DNA of 64,000 nucleotides from Brevibacterium permense (GCF_025506275.1 NZ_QYCP01000001.1:62001-126000); one strand, 5' to 3'; numbered from the stretch's first letter, positions 43,164 through 53,008 are shown. The notes: generated from the sequence alone by a model not told the origin. Program-made: numbers and translations.

Positions 43164-44258
43164 ATGGGCGCGCAGCCAGATGACGCAGCGGAATTCACGG
43201 ACCTCGAATCCGCGGCGATGACCGCCGCACTCAATGCGGCCCGCGAAGGTGTTCGCGGAGCGAATCCGCTGGTGGGCGCGGCAATCCTGACAGCCGACGG
43301 GCAGATCGTCACCGGTCACCACGGAGGTGCGGGCACGCCCCACGCCGAGGTGGACGCAATCACCACCGCCCACGACCTCGACATCGATCTGACCACCTCG
43401 ACGCTGTTCGTCACGCTCGAACCCTGCGCCCACCACGGCCGGACCGGCCCCTGCACCGAGGCGGTCATCAACGCCGCGATCCCCTCCGTCGTCTTCGCCT
43501 CCCCCGACCCGAATCCCCTGGCCGCGGGCGGTGGAAAGGCCCTCGCCGAGGCGGGACTGACGGTCCGTTCGCGACTGCACGAAGAGGACTCCCGCGCTCT
43601 CAATTCCCGCTGGGTCCGGTCGACGGCCGAGGCCCGCCCGTTCGTCACAGCGAAGATCGCACAGAGCCTCGACGGGGCCGTCGCCGCCGCCGACGGAACC
43701 AGTCAGTGGATCACCTCCGCGGAGTCTCGCGCACACGCTCACGAGGTCAGAGCCCGAGTCGACGCCATCCTCGTCGGCACCGGCACCGCCTTGGCCGACG
43801 ATCCGCGTCTCAATGCACGCGGCCCGGACGGAATCTCACTTGACGACCAGCCGCGGCCCGTCGTGCTCGGCACCTCGGAACTGCCTGTCACATCGTTTCT
43901 CGCCCTCAATCCGAACACTCTGCAGCTGCGCACCCACGATGTCCGTGCGGCCCTGGACGAACTGTACGCCGCAGGAGTGCGCCATCTCCTCGTCGAAGGC
44001 GGGCCGACGGTGCTGGGCGCGTTCTTCTCCGCGGGGGTCGTCGACGAGGTCTTCTGCTATCAGGCTCCGCTTCTCATCGGCCCCGGCCGCAGCAGCGTCG
44101 ACGGCTTGGACATCGGCACCCTGTCCGAGGCGCTGCAGCTGATCCCCGACGACACGGGGACACAGGCGGTGTCACGGCTCGGCTCGGACTTCCTGCTGCA
44201 CTTCACAACTGCGGATCCGGAACCTGCCGAAACCGGCTCCCCCGAACCAGGTACGTAG
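43164..44258 (+). CDS. ribD: Bifunctional riboflavin deaminase/reductase
   Basis: A 364-residue enzyme for the second and third steps of riboflavin synthesis. The N-terminal deaminase has the zinc motif HAEVDAI near residue 63 and PCAHHGRTGPC. The C-terminal reductase has FVTAKIAQSLDGAVAAADGTSQWITS, VDAILVGTGTALADDPRLNARG and a final GGPTVLGAFFSAGVVDEV. The start at 43164 was chosen because GGGAGG lies 7 bases before it and because the longer frame runs through the riboswitch. First gene of ribD-ribE-ribBA-ribH, under FMN feedback. Confidence 0.95.
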   Translation: MGAQPDDAAEFTDLESAAMTAALNAAREGVRGANPLVGAAILTADGQIVTGHHGGAGTPHAEVDAITTAHDLDIDLTTSTLFVTLEPCAHHGRTGPCTEAVINAAIPSVVFASPDPNPLAAGGGKALAEAGLTVRSRLHEEDSRALNSRWVRSTAEARPFVTAKIAQSLDGAVAAADGTSQWITSAESRAHAHEVRARVDAILVGTGTALADDPRLNARGPDGISLDDQPRPVVLGTSELPVTSFLALNPNTLQLRTHDVRAALDELYAAGVRHLLVEGGPTVLGAFFSAGVVDEVFCYQAPLLIGPGRSSVDGLDIGTLSEALQLIPDDTGTQAVSRLGSDFLLHFTTADPEPAETGSPEPGT

Positions 44259-44311
44259 TCGCCGCATTCCCCCAGCCACCACCGACCACCGCCTGAAGAA
44301 TCTGGAGTCAC

Positions 44312-45055
44312 ATGTTCACCGGAATCATCGAAGAACTCGGCACCGTCGAGTCCATCGAGCACACGAACGATTCGGCCGCGATCACCATCGACGCGGGCCC
44401 TCTCGTCGCCGACCTCGACCTCGGCGGCTCGCTGTCCGTCAACGGAGTCTGCCTGACTTCGACGAGGCGGCCCACCGAGCAATGCCCCGGCCTCTTCACC
44501 GCCGAGGTCATGGGCGAGACCCTCCGCCTGACCGGGCTCGGCGCCTTGACCACGGGCGACCGCGTCAACCTGGAACGCTGCACGCCCGCCTCGGGGCGCT
44601 TCGACGGCCATGTCGTCCAAGGACACGTCGACGGACGCGGCGAACTCCTCGACCGCATCGACCGACCCGACTGGTCGACCCTGCGCATCGGGATCCCGAA
44701 CGACCTCGCACCGCTGACCGCGATCAAGGGGTCGATCGCCCTCAACGGTGTGTCGCTGACGCTGACGGCCGTGTCCGAACCGAGCGCATCCTCGGCGTGG
44801 GTGGAGGTCGGCCTCATTCCGGCTACCCTGGCACACACGACGTTCGGCGAGCTGCCGGTAGGCGCGGCCGTGAACGTCGAGGTCGACGTGCTCGCGAAGT
44901 ACACCGCGCGCCTCCTGTCCTTCCGCACCCAAGCCGACCACGTCCCTGCGGGTGACGCAGTTGTCGCCGCCGACGCGGTCCCCACTCACTCGAGCCCCGC
45001 CTCGGCGGACTCATCGCTTTCGAACAGCACCCAGCAAGGAGTCGATCATGACTGA
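44312..45055 (+). CDS. ribE: Riboflavin synthase (alpha chain)
   Basis: A 247-residue enzyme that converts two 6,7-dimethyl-8-ribityllumazines into riboflavin. The two homologous barrels start with MFTGIIEELGTVESIE and GHVDGRGELLDR. They contain the matching segments LSVNGVCLTST and IALNGVSLTLTAV. The family is usually 200-215 residues; here about 35 extra Ala/Ser/Asp residues at the C-terminus may be disordered. The stop overlaps the ribBA start by 8 bases. Confidence 0.94.
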   Translation: MFTGIIEELGTVESIEHTNDSAAITIDAGPLVADLDLGGSLSVNGVCLTSTRRPTEQCPGLFTAEVMGETLRLTGLGALTTGDRVNLERCTPASGRFDGHVVQGHVDGRGELLDRIDRPDWSTLRIGIPNDLAPLTAIKGSIALNGVSLTLTAVSEPSASSAWVEVGLIPATLAHTTFGELPVGAAVNVEVDVLAKYTARLLSFRTQADHVPAGDAVVAADAVPTHSSPASADSSLSNSTQQGVDHD

Positions 45056-46469
45056 TCCCATCGCCCACGCCAGCCGCCTCGATCCCATCGATGCGGCCAT
45101 CGCAGCCGTCGCCGCCGGCCGGCCCATCCTCGTCGTCGATGATGAGGACCGGGAGAACGAGGGCGACCTCATCATGGCCGCCGAGTTCGCCGATCCCACG
45201 ACGATGGGCTTCTTCGTCCGGCACACCTCGGGCGTCATCTGCGCACCCATGACCGCCGACCGAGCCGCGTCCCTGCGTCTGCCGCCGATGGTCACCGACA
45301 ACGAGGATCCGAAGGGCACCGCCTACACGGTCAGCTGCGACGCTGTCGGGGTGACCACGGGCATCAGCGCCGCCGAACGCGCCGCAACCGGTCGAGTCCT
45401 CGCCGCCGCCGATCCGGATCCGGCTGCGATCTCGCGGCCCGGCCACATCTTCCCGCTCATCGCCAAGGACGGCGGGGTCCGCGAACGTCCGGGTCACACC
45501 GAGGCCGGGGTCGAGTTCGCGCGCCTGGCCGGTGCTCATCCGGTGGCGATGATCGCCGAGGTGGTCCACGACGACGGTTCGATGATGCGCTTCGACGCGG
45601 TCCGCGACTTCGCCGACGCCCACGACCTCGTCATGGTCTCGATCGAACAGCTCGTCGCCTACCTCGAGCTGCATGCCACGGATGCGTCGAACGACTCCCC
45701 GGCGGCCGTTGCAGCGGTCCCGGGCGTGTCTTCGGCCCCGGCCGTGTCATCGACTGCGGATGCTTCCCGCACTGAGGCGGCCGCCTCAGTGAACGTCGCC
45801 GGTGCACCCGGCAGGGACGAACCGGTTGAGGCGACCGCGGAGGTCGCTCTGCCGTCGGAGCACGGCAGCCTGCGGGCCCGCGCGTTCACGATCAACGGGC
45901 ATGACCACCTCGGCGTGTTTGCGGGGTCCCCGGATTCTGACGCAGCGGGTCCGGCGCCTCTCGTGCGGCTGCATTCGGAGTGCCTGACCGGGGACGTCTT
46001 CGGTTCGCACCGGTGTGACTGCGGTGAGCAGCTCGACCTGGCGCTCGGCCTCATCGCCGAACACGGTGGGGCGGTGCTCTATCTGACCGGTCACGAGGGT
46101 CGCGGAATCGGGCTGAGCAACAAGCTGCGCGCTTACGCTCTGCAGGATCAGGGGCGGGATACCGTGGATGCGAACAGGGATCTCGGGTTCACCGACGACG
46201 CCCGCGACTACCGTGCCGCGGCGACCATCCTGCGCTCACTCGGGCTGACTCGCATCCGCCTGCTCACGAACAACCCGGCGAAGACCTCGGCTCTCGAAGA
46301 GCTGGGCATCACGGTCGAAGCTGTGGTTCCACTCGAGGTCGCGGCGCGGCCGGAGAACACGCACTACCTGGCCACGAAGCGCGAACGCATGCACCATGTG
46401 CTCTCGCTGCCGGAGGTCACGGGCACATCCGGCACTGGCGCGGGCACAGCCGGAGCCGTCGCCAGCTGA
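45048..46469 (+). CDS. ribBA: Bifunctional DHBP synthase/GTP cyclohydrolase II
   Basis: A 473-residue enzyme that supplies both precursors of the lumazine. The N-terminal domain makes dihydroxybutanone phosphate ([41 protein letters not shown]). The C-terminal domain is GTP cyclohydrolase II with the zinc site C-x10-C-x-C in [22 protein letters not shown] and then [16 protein letters not shown]. Between them is an Ala/Ser/Glu-rich linker of about 60 residues, longer than usual. AAGGAG lies 8 bases before the ATG at 45048. An upstream in-frame opening inside ribE was rejected. Confidence 0.94.
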   Translation: MTDPIAHASRLDPIDAAIAAVAAGRPILVVDDEDRENEGDLIMAAEFADPTTMGFFVRHTSGVICAPMTADRAASLRLPPMVTDNEDPKGTAYTVSCDAVGVTTGISAAERAATGRVLAAADPDPAAISRPGHIFPLIAKDGGVRERPGHTEAGVEFARLAGAHPVAMIAEVVHDDGSMMRFDAVRDFADAHDLVMVSIEQLVAYLELHATDASNDSPAAVAAVPGVSSAPAVSSTADASRTEAAASVNVAGAPGRDEPVEATAEVALPSEHGSLRARAFTINGHDHLGVFAGSPDSDAAGPAPLVRLHSECLTGDVFGSHRCDCGEQLDLALGLIAEHGGAVLYLTGHEGRGIGLSNKLRAYALQDQGRDTVDANRDLGFTDDARDYRAAATILRSLGLTRIRLLTNNPAKTSALEELGITVEAVVPLEVAARPENTHYLATKRERMHHVLSLPEVTGTSGTGAGTAGAVAS

Positions 46470-46644
46470 CGAGCGGCAACCGCCTCGGCGAGGACATCCG
46501 GCCCCGCTGGGACCGAACGGACCCACGGGTGCGGCAGCCGCCTCGGCGAGCTTCCGGCTCCATATGCGAGCGGGCCGCCCCCTCTATCCGACCCACACAG
46601 ACACGAACCAGGCTCTGCGGAGCCTTCGAACAAAGGACACGATC

Positions 46645-47115
46645 ATGGCTCATTCCGGAGCACCAGAACTCACCGTCGAAGCCGCTGACCTGCGCGTCGC
46701 CATCGTCGCCGCCTCCTGGCACACCCAGATCATGGACGGACTCGTCGACGGGGCCCAGCGCGCCGCCGCCGAGGCCGGAGCCGAAGCCACGCTCATCCGC
46801 GTGCCCGGCAGCTTCGAACTGCCCGTCGCCGCGGCCCGCCTGGCACCGCACTTCGACGCGGTCGTCGCTCTCGGCGTGGTCATCCGCGGCGGCACCCCGC
46901 ACTTCGACTACGTCTGCCAAGCCGCCACCGACGGCCTCAACCGGGTCGCCATCGACTCCGGCAAGCCCGTCGGCTTCGGGGTGCTCACCTGCGACACCGA
47001 ACAGCAGGGACTCGACCGTGCCGGGCTCGAGGGCTCGGTCGAGGACAAGGGCCATGAGGCGATGACCGCAGCGCTCGCCACAGCTCAGGTCCTGGCGCCG
47101 TACCCTCAGAGCTGA
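46645..47115 (+). CDS. ribH: 6,7-Dimethyl-8-ribityllumazine synthase
   Basis: A 156-residue enzyme that condenses dihydroxybutanone phosphate with the ribityl-pyrimidine; it usually forms a 60-subunit capsid. Family residues: [52 protein letters not shown] with the catalytic His position, and [24 protein letters not shown] precedes the ATG. A 175-base gap without a gene separates it from ribBA and contains CCTCGGCGAGG at 46483-46493. Confidence 0.95.
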   Translation: MAHSGAPELTVEAADLRVAIVAASWHTQIMDGLVDGAQRAAAEAGAEATLIRVPGSFELPVAAARLAPHFDAVVALGVVIRGGTPHFDYVCQAATDGLNRVAIDSGKPVGFGVLTCDTEQQGLDRAGLEGSVEDKGHEAMTAALATAQVLAPYPQS

Positions 47116-47221
47116 ACAGCTGAGCTGGGCTGGGCTGAAAGGCTCGGCCAAGCTGGCGGGCCTTCGGGCTGATCGTGCTTTCGAGCCGACCGGCCCCGTC
47201 GAGCCCTGCTTCCGCGAAGAC

Positions 47222-47275
47222 AAGTGTGCGCAGATTGCCCGTTTGGGTGTCCCAAGTGGCAATCTGCGCACACTT
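47222..47275. terminator. Long hairpin between ribH and poxB
   Basis: Perfect 18-bp arms (47222-47239 with 47258-47275) enclose an inner TTGGG/CCCAA stem. There is no T-run. It separates the convergent ribH and poxB genes and probably terminates both. Confidence 0.7.
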
Positions 47276-47339
47276 ATCGTGCTGTGCGGCAGGTTGCGCC
47301 GGCGCCGCAGGCGGCGCAGGCGGCGCGACCTTACTCAGC

Positions 47340-49055
47340 TCAGAAGAGCTGACGGATGTTCGTCCGGGCGAGATCGATGAGTTCGTCGCCCTTGCCCGAG
47401 AGCACCGTGCGGATCGCGTAGAGCGCGAAGCCCTTGGCCTGCTCGACGGTGATCGACGGCGGCATCGACAGCTCCTGACGTTCGGTGACGACATCGAGGA
47501 CCGCAGGCCCCGGGTAGGCGAGGAACTCCTTGACGACCTTCGGCAGGTCCTTGGACTTCTCGACACGGAAGCCCTTGATCCCGACCGCCTCGGCGATGGT
47601 GGAGAAGTCGGGGTTGTCGAGGTCCGTTCCGAACGTGACGAAACCGGCCGCCTTCATCTCGAGCTCGACGAAGTTGAGCGAGGAGTTGTTGTACACGACA
47701 GTCTTGACCGGCAGTTTGTTCTGCGTGAGCGTGATGAGCTCACCGAGCAGCATGGCCAGTCCGCCGTCACCGGCGAGCGCAATGGTCTGCCGGTCCTCGA
47801 ACGCCGACTGCACGCCGACGCTCTGGGACAGGGCGTTGGCCATCGATCCGTGGCTGAAGGACCCGATGAGGCGACGCTTGCCGTTCATCGTCAGGTAGCG
47901 CGCCGCCCACACCACGGGTGATCCGACGTCGGGAATGAAGACGGCGTCGTCATCGGCCATCTCGTCGAGGAGCCGGGTCAGGTACTGCGGGTGGATCGTC
48001 CGCTTGGATGGTGTGGCCAGCTCGTCGAGGTCCTTGCGCGTCCTCTGATAGTGCTTGGTCAGGGAGTTCAGATGCGTGCTGCTGCGGTTGGCCTTGATCT
48101 TCGGCAGCAGCGCCTCGACGGTGTCGGCGACCGTTCCGACAAGCGGAATGTCGACCTTCGTGCGCCTGCCGATCTGGGACCCGCGCACATCGACTTGGAT
48201 GACGGTGGCGTCCTCGGGGTAGAACTGCTGGTAGGGCAGATCGGTACCGAGCATGAGCAGAGTGTCGCAGTCCTTGAGCGCGGCGTAGCCGGAGGAGAAT
48301 CCGAGCAGACCGGTCATGCCCACATCATATGGATTGTCGGGTTCGACGAATTCCTTGCCGCGCATCGTATGGACGATCGGGGCCTGGAGCTTCTCGGCGA
48401 TGGCGAGCAGCTCATCATGGGCGCCTTCGGTGCCGGCACCGGCGAGGATCGTCGTCTTCTTGCCCTTGTTGAGTGCCTTGGCCGCAGCTTCGACCTGGGA
48501 CTCCGCGGGGATCATGTGCGACGGATAGGCCTTGACCACCTCGGCGGCGGCATCGATGTCGGCCAGACCGACGTCACCGGGGATGACGAGGACGGCCACG
48601 CCGCGCTTCTCGATGGCCTCACGCATGGCGATGCGCAGCAGTCGGGGCATCTGCTCGGCTGAGGAGACGTTCTCGACGTAGACGCTGCAGTCACGGAACA
48701 GCTCGGTCGGGTGGGTCTCCTGGAAGTAGTTCGAGCCGATCTCGTCGCTGGGGATCTGGGCGGCGATGGCCAGCACGGGAACCCGCGAACGCTGGGCGTC
48801 GAAGAGCCCGTTGATGAGGTGAAGGTTGCCGGGTCCGCAGCTGCCGGCGCAGACCGCGAGTTCACCGGTCAGGGCGGCCTCGCCGCTGGCGGCGAAGGAA
48901 GCGGCCTCCTCGTGGCGGACGTGAACCCATTCGAGCTGCGGGTTCACGCGGAGGGCATCGGTAAATCCGTTGAGCGAATCACCCGGGATGCCGTAGACGC
49001 GCTTGACTCCGCTGGCGACGAGGGTATCGACGATGTTTCTGGCGACGGTGGGCAT
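47340..49055 (-). CDS. poxB: Pyruvate:quinone oxidoreductase (pyruvate oxidase)
   Basis: A 571-residue ThDP/FAD enzyme that oxidises pyruvate to acetate and CO2 and reduces membrane quinone. Marks: the ThDP Glu in WVHVRHEEAASFAASG, AVCAGSCGPGNLHLINGLFDA, the FAD domain from about residue 190, and the ThDP motif GDGGLAMLLGELITLTQNKLPVKTVVYNN. The C-terminal 25 residues are a plausible membrane-contact helix, as in E. coli PoxB. GGAAGTC precedes the ATG at 49055; in-frame sequence upstream lacks a start signal. Confidence 0.92.
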   Translation of the reverse strand: MPTVARNIVDTLVASGVKRVYGIPGDSLNGFTDALRVNPQLEWVHVRHEEAASFAASGEAALTGELAVCAGSCGPGNLHLINGLFDAQRSRVPVLAIAAQIPSDEIGSNYFQETHPTELFRDCSVYVENVSSAEQMPRLLRIAMREAIEKRGVAVLVIPGDVGLADIDAAAEVVKAYPSHMIPAESQVEAAAKALNKGKKTTILAGAGTEGAHDELLAIAEKLQAPIVHTMRGKEFVEPDNPYDVGMTGLLGFSSGYAALKDCDTLLMLGTDLPYQQFYPEDATVIQVDVRGSQIGRRTKVDIPLVGTVADTVEALLPKIKANRSSTHLNSLTKHYQRTRKDLDELATPSKRTIHPQYLTRLLDEMADDDAVFIPDVGSPVVWAARYLTMNGKRRLIGSFSHGSMANALSQSVGVQSAFEDRQTIALAGDGGLAMLLGELITLTQNKLPVKTVVYNNSSLNFVELEMKAAGFVTFGTDLDNPDFSTIAEAVGIKGFRVEKSKDLPKVVKEFLAYPGPAVLDVVTERQELSMPPSITVEQAKGFALYAIRTVLSGKGDELIDLARTNIRQLF

Positions 49056-49302
49056 TGACTTCCTTCCGTTGAACCATGAACGCCGGAGATGCGCTGATGC
49101 GTATCCCCGGCAGGGGCTGCCCCGCGCTCGGGGCCTTGACCGCACTGCCAGTCTAGACCCGGATTCGCCGCCGATGCTGTCCGATTCCTCACCCTTGACT
49201 GCGGGAATATCTCCGCCGAGGCGGCGCTGACGGATGGGTTCGCAGCACGGAATCCTCCGACGAGGTGCTTGCCAGGAGGTTCGCAGAAGTGCCCGAATGA
49301 TG

Positions 49303-49389
49303 TGTCAAGCAATTTGCCATATCTTCGAAACGTGTAAAAAATTCTCCGATTTTTTTACATGTTCGATGAACGTGGCAATAGACTTGTCA
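49303..49389. promoter_or_regulatory. 87-bp interrupted dyad covering the fic promoter
   Basis: A single dyad centred at 49346. The inner arms TGTAAAAAA and TTTTTTACA are perfect. The outer arms match at scattered blocks (TG-CAAG, TTGCCA, AAC). The stretch is much richer in A+T than its flanks. TTTACA (49354-49359) and TAGACT (49379-49384) could be -35 and -10 boxes for a leaderless fic transcript. The rest of the gap 49056-49302 shows nothing else. Confidence 0.6.
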
Positions 49390-49390
49390 T

Positions 49391-50470
49391 ATGTGGACAC
49401 CGACTGAGCCATACAATGAACTGCGAGAACCGCCGGTTGAGAAGCTCGAATCCCGTGAGGTCCTCAAAGCGACAACAGAGGCACGGGCCGGGTTGGCCGC
49501 GCTCGATCAGGCGGTGCACCGCCTACCCAATCCGTCGATACTGCTCAACGCGGTCACACTGCTCGAAGCACAGGCGAGCTCGGAAATCGAGAACATCGTG
49601 ACGACTACAGATGAACTGTTCCAACTTGCTTCGGTAGAGAGCACTCATGCCAACCCTGCAACACGCGAGACCCTTCGCTACAGAACCGCGCTCTACACAG
49701 GGATCGCCGCACTGGACTCTCGCCCTTTGTCCACCATTACTGCAACACAGGTCTGTTCGAGCGTCAACGGCCGAGACATGCACATCCGCGATCTTCCCGG
49801 CACATTCATCGGAGACTCAATCGCACACACTGTTCGGTACACTCCACCGGACGGCCCCAGCGTCATCGCCGATAAACTCAATGACTGGGAACGCTTTGTA
49901 CACGGGGAGCACAAGCTCGACCCCCTGGTAGTCATGGCGGCAGCTCACTACCACTTCGAAGCCATTCACCCATTCCCGGATGGGAACGGTCGGACCGGAC
50001 GAATTCTCAACATACTCATGCTGATCGAATCCGAACTTCTACGGGAACCGGTGCTGTATCTTTCCCGGTACATCATCGAAAACAAGAATGAGTATTACCG
50101 ACTCCTGCTGGAGGTCACGAGAGATTCGGCGTGGGAAGAGTGGATTCTCTTCATGCTCGAAGGAGTCCGACAGACAGCGAACCTCACGCTTGATCTCATC
50201 GACAAGGTCCAAGAACTTCAGGAAGACTTCCGCTTGGAAGTGAAAGCGAAGACAGCGATCGGTGCCAACTCCGACATGCTCGACCTTCTGTTCGAGCGCC
50301 CCTATTGCCGAATCGTCGATGTCATCGAGCGCGGTGAGGTCTCTCGACCAACGGCTTCCAAATGGCTGAATGAGCTCGTGTCTCAGTCGATGTTGGACAC
50401 CGTCAAAGTCGGCAGAGACCGCCTCTTCATCAACTCACGCTTGCTGAGGGTGCTCTCGCGACCGTCCTGA
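49391..50470 (+). CDS. fic: Fic-domain protein with winged-helix tail
   Basis: A 359-residue protein of the Fic family, which mostly transfers AMP to target proteins. The active-site loop HPFPDGNGRTGR lies at about residues 192-203, with the catalytic His intact. An inhibitory-helix motif SSEIEN lies near residue 61, N-terminal to the Fic core, so it is a class II Fic that restrains itself. Residues about 300-355 form a winged helix (RIVDVIERGEVSRPTASKWLNELVSQSML), which may bind DNA. The ATG at 49391 has no ribosome-binding site, and a large dyad ends 2 bases before it. Base composition is lower in G+C than the neighbours, which suggests acquisition by transfer. Confidence 0.9.
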   Translation: MWTPTEPYNELREPPVEKLESREVLKATTEARAGLAALDQAVHRLPNPSILLNAVTLLEAQASSEIENIVTTTDELFQLASVESTHANPATRETLRYRTALYTGIAALDSRPLSTITATQVCSSVNGRDMHIRDLPGTFIGDSIAHTVRYTPPDGPSVIADKLNDWERFVHGEHKLDPLVVMAAAHYHFEAIHPFPDGNGRTGRILNILMLIESELLREPVLYLSRYIIENKNEYYRLLLEVTRDSAWEEWILFMLEGVRQTANLTLDLIDKVQELQEDFRLEVKAKTAIGANSDMLDLLFERPYCRIVDVIERGEVSRPTASKWLNELVSQSMLDTVKVGRDRLFINSRLLRVLSRPS

Positions 50471-50493
50471 CGCTTGAACCAGAGCAGCTCCAT

Positions 50494-51660
50494 TCACGTC
50501 CGCGCCGACAGCAGGGTCGCCAGCGTGAGCAGCCCGGCCATGGTCACCGCCATCATCGGGTACCCGCCGAGTACCCCGGCCAGCGCCGGACCCGCGACCG
50601 GCGCAAGCGCCGTGCCCGCGGTGATCGGCGCGACGAAGACGCCGTTGACGGCCCCGAAGTTCCTCGTCCCCCACCGGTCGGAGACCGCCGTGGCCTGCAG
50701 CAATGTCATGCAGCCGCGCACACCACCGGCTAGCATGGCAATGCCGATGAGCAGCCAGATCGGGCTGGGAACCAGGGCGAGCAGCCACAGTCCGACGGCG
50801 CCCGAGGCGAAGAGGATGACCGTCCGCGACCGTGTCGACGAGTGCCGTTCCAGACCCGGGTAGCCGAATCGTCCTGCCACCTGACCGAAGCCGACGAGGC
50901 CGAGGGCGATGGCCGCCAGACTGTAGTCGGCACCGCGTTCGATGATGAGCGGGATGATGTTGATCGTCACCGCGAACAGGGTGAACGTGGCGATCGCGAC
51001 CGTGATCTGCAGGGTGATGAAGCGCGGGTGTCGAGTGATTCGGCGCAGTTCGGCCCGGCTCGGCTTGACCGTGGATGCGGCCGCCTCGTCGGTCCAGGTG
51101 CGGTTGAGGAACAACAGGTGCATCGGCAGTGCGAGTGCGGCGAGCAGTCCGGCGAGCAGTCCGTAGGTTCCCCGCCAGCCGAGGCTGTCGATGAGCCAGG
51201 CGATGATCGGGGCGAAGACCGTTGATGCGAGCCCGCCGACGAGCGTGATCGTCGTCAGGGGCTTCGTCCGTTCCGCCCCGTACCAGCGGGTGATGACGGC
51301 GAAAGCCGGTGGGTAGAGCGTCGCTGCCTGGGCGAATCCGGCGAGGATCCAGGCGGCGAAGAACACGGCGAGATTCGGCGCGATCGCGACGAGTCCGAGG
51401 GCGACAACTCCGATGGCCGTACCCGCACCCATGATCAGCTGCGGGCCGTGCCGGTCGAGCATCCGCCCGATACTGGGTCCCATGAGTGCTGAGACGATGA
51501 GCCCGACGGTCAGCGCCGCCGTCACCGTCGTGTGGCTCCAGCCCATATCGTCAGAGATCGGGGTGACCGCCACCGGCAGGGAGTAGTAGAGCAGACCCCA
51601 GCACACCAGTTCGGCGACGCAGAGGGCGGTCAGTCCCCCGCGCGGCTTATCGGTCGCCAT
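50494..51660 (-). CDS. MFS transporter overlapping jetD
   Basis: A 388-residue major-facilitator protein with 12 expected helices. Segments include TALCVAELVCWGLLYYSLPVAVTPISDDMGWSHTTVTAALTVGLIVSALMGPSIGRMLDRHGP and AAWILAGFAQAATLYPPAFAVITRWYG, resembling oxalate/formate-type or monocarboxylate-like MFS members. The substrate is unknown. GGGGAGGG lies 6 bases before the ATG at 51660. Its first 14 bases overlap the end of jetD, so it is probably read from the Wadjet transcript. An earlier start at 51699 would overlap more and lacks a ribosome-binding site. Confidence 0.85.
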   Translation of the reverse strand: MATDKPRGGLTALCVAELVCWGLLYYSLPVAVTPISDDMGWSHTTVTAALTVGLIVSALMGPSIGRMLDRHGPQLIMGAGTAIGVVALGLVAIAPNLAVFFAAWILAGFAQAATLYPPAFAVITRWYGAERTKPLTTITLVGGLASTVFAPIIAWLIDSLGWRGTYGLLAGLLAALALPMHLLFLNRTWTDEAAASTVKPSRAELRRITRHPRFITLQITVAIATFTLFAVTINIIPLIIERGADYSLAAIALGLVGFGQVAGRFGYPGLERHSSTRSRTVILFASGAVGLWLLALVPSPIWLLIGIAMLAGGVRGCMTLLQATAVSDRWGTRNFGAVNGVFVAPITAGTALAPVAGPALAGVLGGYPMMAVTMAGLLTLATLLSART

Positions 51661-53004
51661 CGAGGCCCTCCCCGAGGCGGTGCTCCGTTCCCACGCCATG
51701 ACCTGTTCCTTCGCTGAGGTGACCCGAGGTCTCCATCTCAGCCGCGGTCCGCAGCCGGTTCAGAGCCATATCCCACGGGATGCGTTCCTGTTCGAGCCGG
51801 ACGCCTCCTTCAGCATGTAGTCGTTCGAGGGCACGTGCCTCGGTGCCGGTGAGATGCGCGAAGGTGCCGGTGCTCGGCTTCGGTTCCGGTACCCAGAGAT
51901 CCTGGTGCGTGAGCAGTGTTGCTTCGTCCATGAGCACGGATTCGACCTCCGGCAGGTGGCTGCGCAGGCGGTTGAGGATCGCGAAACCATGGGAGTCGAG
52001 GTCGCCCCAATAGATCACGCGCGTACCGGCGATCCAGTCCAATCGAGCGACCCCGTTGACGGCATAGCCCGAGCCGTGTACGGCCACGGCACCCGGCCAT
52101 TCCGGCATGGCGAGCACGGATTCGAGGTTCTCGAAGACGAAGACCAGCCTCGGCGATATGGGCAGTCGACCGAGTTGGGAGATCGGAGCGGTCACATCGT
52201 CGAGGGGCACGGCGGCTGCTCTGACCGAGGTGCGATCGACGGTGACCTCATGATCCACGGCGCCGATCAGGGTCCCGTCGAGGATACGCAGGCGCAGTCG
52301 CGGTTCGGCGTCGAGGACGGTCACCGCATCGGCCTGGCCGATCCCTCCGAGCAGGGCGGTGACGAGGCTGCGGTGGGTCTCGAACCATTTCGAGTCCACC
52401 CCGCGGATGGGCAGCTGTCTGGGTCGCAGCGATCCGAGCGGATGGGTGCACAGCCAGTCGACGACGTCGATGACAGTAACGAATGCGGCGTCGGACAAGG
52501 AGAGGATCCGTTTCGAGTGGGAACGTATCGCCGCGGCAAGGGAGTCCCCGTCCGAGCTGACCTCCGCGTCCGCGTCGCGAGTCGCCGCGATGCCGTTCGA
52601 TACGGACCCGAGTCGCTGCCGGATGCTGACGGCACGGTCTCGCAGTCTCCGCCATTCTCGAGCGGTGTCGCCGCCGACGTAAGCGGCCACAGCATCAGGG
52701 GTCAGCAGTCGCAGTCGGACCGGAACGCGTTGACTGCCGACGCGGCCCCAGCTGCGTTCTTCCCAATCGATCTCGAGGTCTGCAGGTGCGCCCTCGGCTG
52801 CCGCCCCCGCAACCTCCCGGACCGCCCGCCAACTGCCGGCCCAGTCGGCGGCAGCAGCCTGATCGGAGAGCACCTGCTTCTCCGTCGGTGGTTTGAGGGC
52901 GATCTCAACACGCACCTCACCTGTCGCCTCCGCCGCCCACGAGGCCATGGACGAATTCAGGCGAGCGCGTGCCTTCGTCCGGGCCTCGGCGACAGAGAGC
53001 ATCG

Positions 53005-53008
<4 letters not shown>
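51647..53008 (-). CDS. jetD: Wadjet nuclease subunit JetD
   Basis: A 453-residue protein with the DUF3322 and DUF2220 arrangement of JetD, the subunit that cuts circular DNA after the SMC motor has extruded it. The N-terminal half is a wing/arm domain (PPTEKQVLSDQAAAADWAGSWRAV). The C-terminal half is a TOPRIM-like nuclease with the Glu in VFVFENLESVLAM near residue 289 and the Asp pair in YWGDLDSHGFAILNRLR near 339. It overlaps jetC by 4 bases and the MFS gene by 14 bases. The last 25 residues are Gly/Glu-rich and not part of the fold. Confidence 0.92.
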
